Shown piece by piece: positions 59,200-64,000 of a stretch of DNA of 64,000 bases. Source of the DNA: Chlorokybus atmophyticus (taxonomy: Eukaryota > Streptophyta > Chlorokybophyceae > Chlorokybales > Chlorokybaceae); NCBI GenBank assembly GCA_009103225.1, contig RHPI01003389.1:605170-669169 (forward strand), written 5' to 3'. Both the position numbers and the translations under genes were made by a program. The first letter of the stretch is position 1. The number at the start of each line of letters is the position of its first letter. A model generated the notes under the pieces. That model saw only the letters and a program-made list of their open reading frames with translations. It did no database searches and had not been told where the DNA came from.

Positions 59200-59339
59200 A
59201 CGTACGCGGCGAGCGCGTACTGTGCAACTATAAAGATAACTTGCGTAATACGTCGCGACCTCGCTTGGGTGATTTGCCTGGTGCTCACTTATCTTGGGCG
59301 CCGACCCGCTTATCTCGGCAGCCCTGTCGCGCGACTTTA

Positions 59340-60640
59340 ACATAACATTGGCATAATGGTATTATTTTCTATATTGACAACCCCAACATCGTCGTAATTA
59401 TAGCATGATTTACTGTTCCTATTGTTAATTATGCCTACATTCATAGGTAGCATATGCTATACGTATATCACATGCGCTTAGTCACTCACGAGCAGCAAAT
59501 GTGACGGCGTGAAGTGCCGATCGACGGTTGTAGTAGCGTCCTCAGCACCGTACGCGTCATGGCAAGTAACGGTCGGATGATGTTCGCCGGCTGTCCTCCG
59601 GTCACTGATAAATCAACTGGCATGTGAAGCTCCAACATGTAGCGCAGCGCTTATGTGATACAATCTACCTCGTCAGAAGAATTCGGTTCAAGAGAATCAA
59701 CCCGTTAAGATCATGCATTTGCAAGAGACCAATTGTTCCACAGGTAAATATCATCGGTTAGTGGCATAGTCTCGTACGTAATAAGACTAAAAAGAAGGCT
59801 TGAAATTGATGGTGGGCTCAATCTTGTGATTGGGAATACCTTGTTGCTTGTATGGACATTTCAATATTTTTAACATACATCTGATAAAAAGTATTAATTT
59901 CCATGTGTAAATTGAAAAATTGTTACAAATAAACAAACCCAGTACATATGCCATGTTAGCAATTGATGACGTGGTTTAGGGTTATCAGTCAACACCCCTG
60001 CTAGTACGATATAAATTGAACTACCGATAAAAGAATGTATGTGCTCTTAAACGCCAAAAGAATAACCCCGTTAGTGGAATGAAAAGCTCAAAGATAAGCG
60101 GGATTCTGCACGGGGGCAGACTTTATTTGTACATGGCATGAAAGCAATTAGTGGTGCAGCTGATTGGGCGGGCCGGGATTAGGGCACACAAACACGTCAC
60201 GCGCAAGGGCCATCAATGGCCCTTCACATACGGCACCCGCGACTGCCGGGCTGCGCAGTTCGCGGCCTGCCTGCCGCTCATTGGCTAGGCGGCTAACGGC
60301 TACTGGCCTTTCGATCTGTTTTAACAGATCGCGCCCATCCAAAGCACAACCCACGTCTTGCAAGTGCTCACATAACATGCGAGTTAATATCACAACATGG
60401 TGCACATGTGGCGGCATATTGGCCCACATGACAAGGGCATGTAACATATTGATTAAAGTGGTAGATTAAGTACTCACATTCTTGCCACGTTATGTGCGAA
60501 GTTATTTGTTGGATAACGCAAAGGTTACATTCCATAAAGTTAGCGGTGCGGCTGATTGGGCACGAGGCGGTGGCCGTCACCAGTGAGTCACCACACAAGA
60601 ATTGTCAGTACAGGCTTAGGCCTGCCACACGCACAATTGG
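59340..60640. other. no gene recognised
   Basis: AT-rich. 60160-60330 is a GC-richer stretch with GGCC(A/C)TTGATGGCCC-type short inverted repeats. No conserved motif. Confidence 0.35.
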
Positions 60641-60650
60641 CATCCAAACA

Positions 60651-61027
60651 GCGACGGACGGGACGTAGCTCGACATTGCAGCACAGCATATGACGTCATT
60701 TGATAGAATATGGTTTGATGTGCTAGTATATCGGATTATATGGCGCGATATGCTCAACAGCATATGAATTGACATTACATATATGGTATCATGCGTGCAA
60801 TGTGATCTGAACTCTGTTAACACAGCGACGTTAATGATCACACGCCATGTCACCGCATCAACAGGCATACAAGGAGCGACGGACGCGACGTAGCGCAACA
60901 TTGCAGCACAGCATATGGCGTCACTTGATAAAATATCGTTTGATGTGCTAGCGTACGGCATCATATGGCGCGGTATGCTCAACAGCATATGCGTTGATAC
61001 CACACATATGGTATCATGCGTGCAATG
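60651..61027. repeat. two 152-bp repeats rich in CATATG, 225 bp apart
   Basis: 60651-60802 and 60876-61027 align end to end without visible gaps (GCGACGGACG, CATTGCAGCACAGCATATG, GATATGCTCAACAGCATATG, ATGGTATCATGCGTGCAATG), with scattered differences. Both contain many CATATG palindromes. Confidence 0.85.
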
Positions 61028-61168
61028 CAATTCAGTTCAGGTCACAAAAAAAGGATTTTCGGTTCCGTCATATTAACTGAGGTTATGTCACATATTAACT
61101 GCACTCTTTCATCAAGGAACTCAGGACATGTCATGCGACATCGCACCATCACAAGCCATATCATACCA

Positions 61169-61311
61169 TATGGTGTCACGGCAATCGATATGCCGGCATA
61201 TGATCTCATATGACGTAATATGATATATATAATATAATAATATAATGGCGCGACATCGCTGGACAACGTGAGTTCCCTGTGCGGCATGTTAACAGAGTTC
61301 AAGTCAAACTG
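61169..61311 (+). repeat. left arm of a long terminal inverted repeat
   Basis: TATGGTGTCAC, GATATGCCGGCATATGAT, GACATCGCTGGACA and CGTGAGTTCCCTGTGCG recur in the same order on the opposite strand at 63884-64000. Confidence 0.8.
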
Positions 61312-61580
61312 TAGTTCGTGCGTAATGTGTCATGCATATGATGGGATATCATACGCGCCCGGGCGATATGGTTGGCGACTACTAGTGGTTGACGACTACT
61401 AGGTAGTACCAAGGCACGAAAACCGAAAAAGTCGCATGCAAGCTCTTCGACGGCAGCGACGCCAAGATTGTCGAGCGTAGCCGCCGCGTTGTTTCGTTGG
61501 TGCGCTGCGTCGCCTACTCATGTCCATGGCGGGTTCTCGGCGTGTTGCCACCTTCGAAAATCACTTCGTACGTTGCATCT

Positions 61581-61745
61581 ATGGCTGCAACCTCACATGC
61601 ATACGCAAAGGCTGGATCGCCAGTGTGGGAGTGCAAAACTTCAGGTCTCACTCCACGCGGTAGCGGTAGCGGTATCCACAAGGACGCCTTTAATGTATTA
61701 ACACGCCAACAGCAAGACGACTTGCTAAAGTACTGGTTGGATCTA
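61581..61745 (+). CDS. possible first exon of the coiled-coil/RING gene
   Basis: ATG 61581 opens 55 codons (MAATSHAYAKAGSPVW, a Gly/Ser stretch, then LTRQQQDDLLKYWLDL) and ends in phase 0 at a GTGAGT donor. An inverted repeat of 17-bp arms lies in the following intron-like sequence (61892-61908 and 61997-62013). Whether it joins the exon at 62291 is not shown. Confidence 0.4.
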
Positions 61746-62290
61746 GTGAGTCCTGCATGCATGGCATGCATTGTTGTTCACGGGGCGAATAGCAAACTGC
61801 TCCACAGCCTGGGAGCCTAACAATGTGCAATGTCACTGTCAATTTACTTTGAGTGCATGTTGTTGTCTTCATGATGGCACATTGGATGGACTTATGTGGG
61901 ATTCTAATCATGTTTATGTACTTGTTGCCACTTGGGGTCGGGCTGCAGTGGCACGACACAACTTCAATCCTGCTGTGGGTGCATTTATGCCAGTTGTTAG
62001 AATCCCACATAAGTCTTTGCAGCAAACAACCCCCCTTGCCACCGTCGCTGCATGATGTTCTGCACCATGTTGAAATCTTATACGATCTTAACCTCATCGA
62101 AGACACTAATGTCAGTGCCTTAACGGTGCCAACATGTACGTGACAACTTCGTGGTGACATCAACAAGTTGATTCAGTGCATGCATCCAAACAGGTTCTCG
62201 TGTGACTCCGTCTAAGTGCCGTAGGAACTTGTCTATGGCGCCTGATACTCCCACCACGTCTCATGTCACTGACGCTAAAACAGGTGATCA

Positions 62291-63706
62291 ATGTCATCGT
62301 TGCAGAGGTTCCATCCTGATCTTGTGAACTATATGAACGCAGGGGAAGCAATGCCGCGTTTGCCTACTCACCAATTCACACCTGAGCTCATGCGTGCTGC
62401 TATTGACACCTTTAGTGCCAATCTGCTTTGTAAAGTACAAAACAACGCTTGTTTACAAATCGAAGGTAAGGCAAATCGGTTATTGTTTTGACACACACCA
62501 CTGATGGCATTGTTTGCAAATTTTAAACTGGTTGACGAGAACATAGTCCTTCCCAAGCGCAACCTGAAGCAAGCAGAGCAGCTACGCCAAAACCAGACAC
62601 AGCCTGATCCTCAGATCGCTGCAAAGCTGTTGAAAATGATTAGTGGACTCAATGGTTTGCGTGCAGGCCATGCTGCTGCAGAACAACGCTCTGCTGACCT
62701 GGAGCGTGCATTACACGAGCGTTACAAGAGCGTGCTGAGCATGTCAACATGATAGAAAGCGTTAAAAATGCAGATGCGGCAAGCATCGTGGGTTTATGCA
62801 AGCAGCTTACAGAAGCTCAGCGTAGGGTCTCACAGTTGCAGCAACACAATGAGCGTGATGATGAAAAATTGGTGCATTTGCAATGCCAGATTGGAGAAGC
62901 CGACCAAACGATTGCTGCCCCCAAAAAAAAGGTGTGTGTTCTTGCACTGTTAGATTTTCTAGCAACTGACTCGCTGTTGTAGATCTCGGAGTTGACAAGC
63001 GTCCTGCGTCTTCAAACGGCAAACCAGCAATTTCGTGAGCGCTTTGAACCCAATGGCGTGCAGTTCAAGAGCTTCCAGCAGGAACTGGAAGTCATCAGAA
63101 AGGAGTTGGGCAGCTTGACAAAATACATGTTGAAAGAGATCGAGCTTGACGAACAGGTATTGAACAATTATGACATGTATCAACAAATGCAACACTTTGG
63201 TGACTGGTTGGTGTACCAGGTATCGCTCCTCAATCGTAGATGTTAAAAGGCAGCAGCAACTGCAACCATACCAAACACTCTAGGAGAAGCTTTGTACCTA
63301 CCTCTGCACAGTTGCCCCGTTGCTGCGTGAAGCAGCAACAACCGAAGAAATGCAGCAACATGTGCGCCAGGACTACAAGGACAAGCGCGTGGTACACAGT
63401 GAAGATAACACATGCGGGATCTGCTGCGAGCAGAAGCTCGTTGAAGTGTTGCTACCAATGCCATGTTGCGGAGCTACACCGTGCCGTTAGTGCTTGAAGA
63501 AGCTGCGCATAGGATCTCACCCTCAAGTTGAGTGCCCTTTCTGCCGCTGCTTTCAACTTATTTTTATGTATCGCCCACCACGTGGTGCAGCGCTCCCCGA
63601 TTTCCCTGTATATCAACTCAGCAGCAGTGACGATGATGAGGATGTTGATACACACAATACCGGTGCTGCTGGCACTGGGCCTTCGCAGCCACCCCTCCCT
63701 GACTAG
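62291..63706 (+). pseudogene. coiled-coil RING-finger protein, one frameshift and one nonsense codon
   Basis: Exons about 62291-62465 (FHPDLVNYMNAGEAMPRLP), 62547-62933, 62982-63219 and 63283-63706 with GT-AG borders. The middle is a long coiled coil (QLTEAQRRVSQLQQHNERDD, EFIRKELG-type heptads). The C-terminus is a RING: CGICCEQKL, MPCCGATPCR, CLKKLRIG, ECPFCRC, then an acidic Ser/Asp tail. Breaks: a missing base in an A run near 62728 (after HERYK), and TAG at 63488-63490 between PCR and CLKKL, where a Lys or Gln codon is expected. Without them it would read as a normal E3-ligase-like protein. Function, if any, unknown. Confidence 0.65.
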
Positions 63707-63883
63707 ACCTGTAACTCATGGAACCCGTTTTGCCCTTATCGATGCATATGTCAAGTTTGTTAATTAAACAATCTTATGCTCTGTTGTTACCTGTATGTTT
63801 ATGTTGTTATGGAACATGCTTGTACAACAACACATGGCCGCACACATTGTGTTACTGCGATATGCAGCATATGGATATTTGAC

Positions 63884-64000
63884 CTAAACTGTGTTAACTT
63901 GACGCACAGGGAACTCACGATGTCCAGCGACGTCGTGCGACATTCTGCCATCACACCATATGATATCATATGCCGGCATATCGGTCGATGTGACACCATA
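63884..64000 (-). repeat. right arm of the long terminal inverted repeat, cut by the window end
   Basis: An inverted copy of 61169-61311, with some differences and a deletion. It continues beyond 64000, so the true terminus and target duplication cannot be seen. Confidence 0.8.

Larger units (their letters stand above)
61169..64000 (+). mobile_element. putative TIR DNA element carrying a coiled-coil/RING gene
   Basis: Two inverted arms of more than 110 bp, rich in CATATG, bracket about 2.5 kb whose only content is plus-strand coding sequence (61581-63706). No transposase motif was seen, so it would be a non-autonomous or cargo element, or part of a larger one whose ends lie outside the arms. 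Confidence 0.55.

Overview
The window is nuclear DNA of a green-lineage eukaryote (Viridiplantae, probably an alga). The host genes are interrupted by GT-AG introns, and their closest remembered relatives are plant proteins: a plant-type PRMT4/CARM1 arginine methyltransferase, a SPA-family (COP1 partner) kinase-like/WD40 protein, a plant-type CDC25/ACR2 phosphatase and a JMJ25/KDM3-type demethylase. A chromodomain Ty3/gypsy element primed by a tRNA-iMet-like site fits the same picture. Species cannot be read from the sequence. The assembly has one N gap (57415-57702) and three single Ns (36380, 36705, 41601).

Layout. 0.5-7.4 kb: a complete but decayed Ty3/gypsy chromovirus on the minus strand, with two 339-bp LTRs and a perfect 5-bp target duplication, inserted beside a broken GIY-YIG nuclease reading frame. 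7.8-8.1 kb: a 168-bp tandem duplication. 8.9-10.6 kb (minus): a decayed JMJ25-like JmjC demethylase. 11.4-12.4 kb: a palindrome-rich repeat block. 13.4-26.6 kb: a cluster of mobile-element genes around a Plavaka-type (CACTA-related) transposase. It also holds a bacteriophage-type C5 DNA methyltransferase with a Tudor-like N-terminus, an OTU cysteine protease, a RING protein and two unrecognised proteins. Near-perfect GTACCAT palindromes sit at its promoter-like gaps. 26.9-33.5 kb: a minisatellite, two further palindrome blocks and an unrecognised multi-exon minus-strand gene embedded in TG-rich introns and hairpins. 34.1-35.5 kb: a decayed DDE-type transposase.

39.4-40.3 kb: CDC25/ACR2. 41.0-42.2 kb: tandem duplication and a very long GA array. 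42.8-53.5 kb is the ordinary host-gene island: a SirB1/FBXO21-type transglutaminase-like gene (minus) and PRMT4 (plus) leave divergently from a gap of about 190 bp, and PRMT4 converges on the SPA gene (minus). Exon joins for PRMT4, SPA and CDC25 were checked by phase arithmetic and all close in frame. 56.6-59.3 kb: direct repeats, the gap and a truncated hAT transposase. 60.6-64.0 kb: CATATG-rich repeats and a long inverted repeat that brackets a broken coiled-coil/RING gene. The right arm runs off the window.

How it works together. The host island is housekeeping and signalling. The rest is mobile DNA. The 13.4-26.6 kb block is the most unusual part: transposase, DNA methylation and ubiquitin-pathway genes share palindromic promoter-like motifs, which suggests one large cargo-carrying element that may manage its own chromatin state and protein stability. 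That functional reading is inference.
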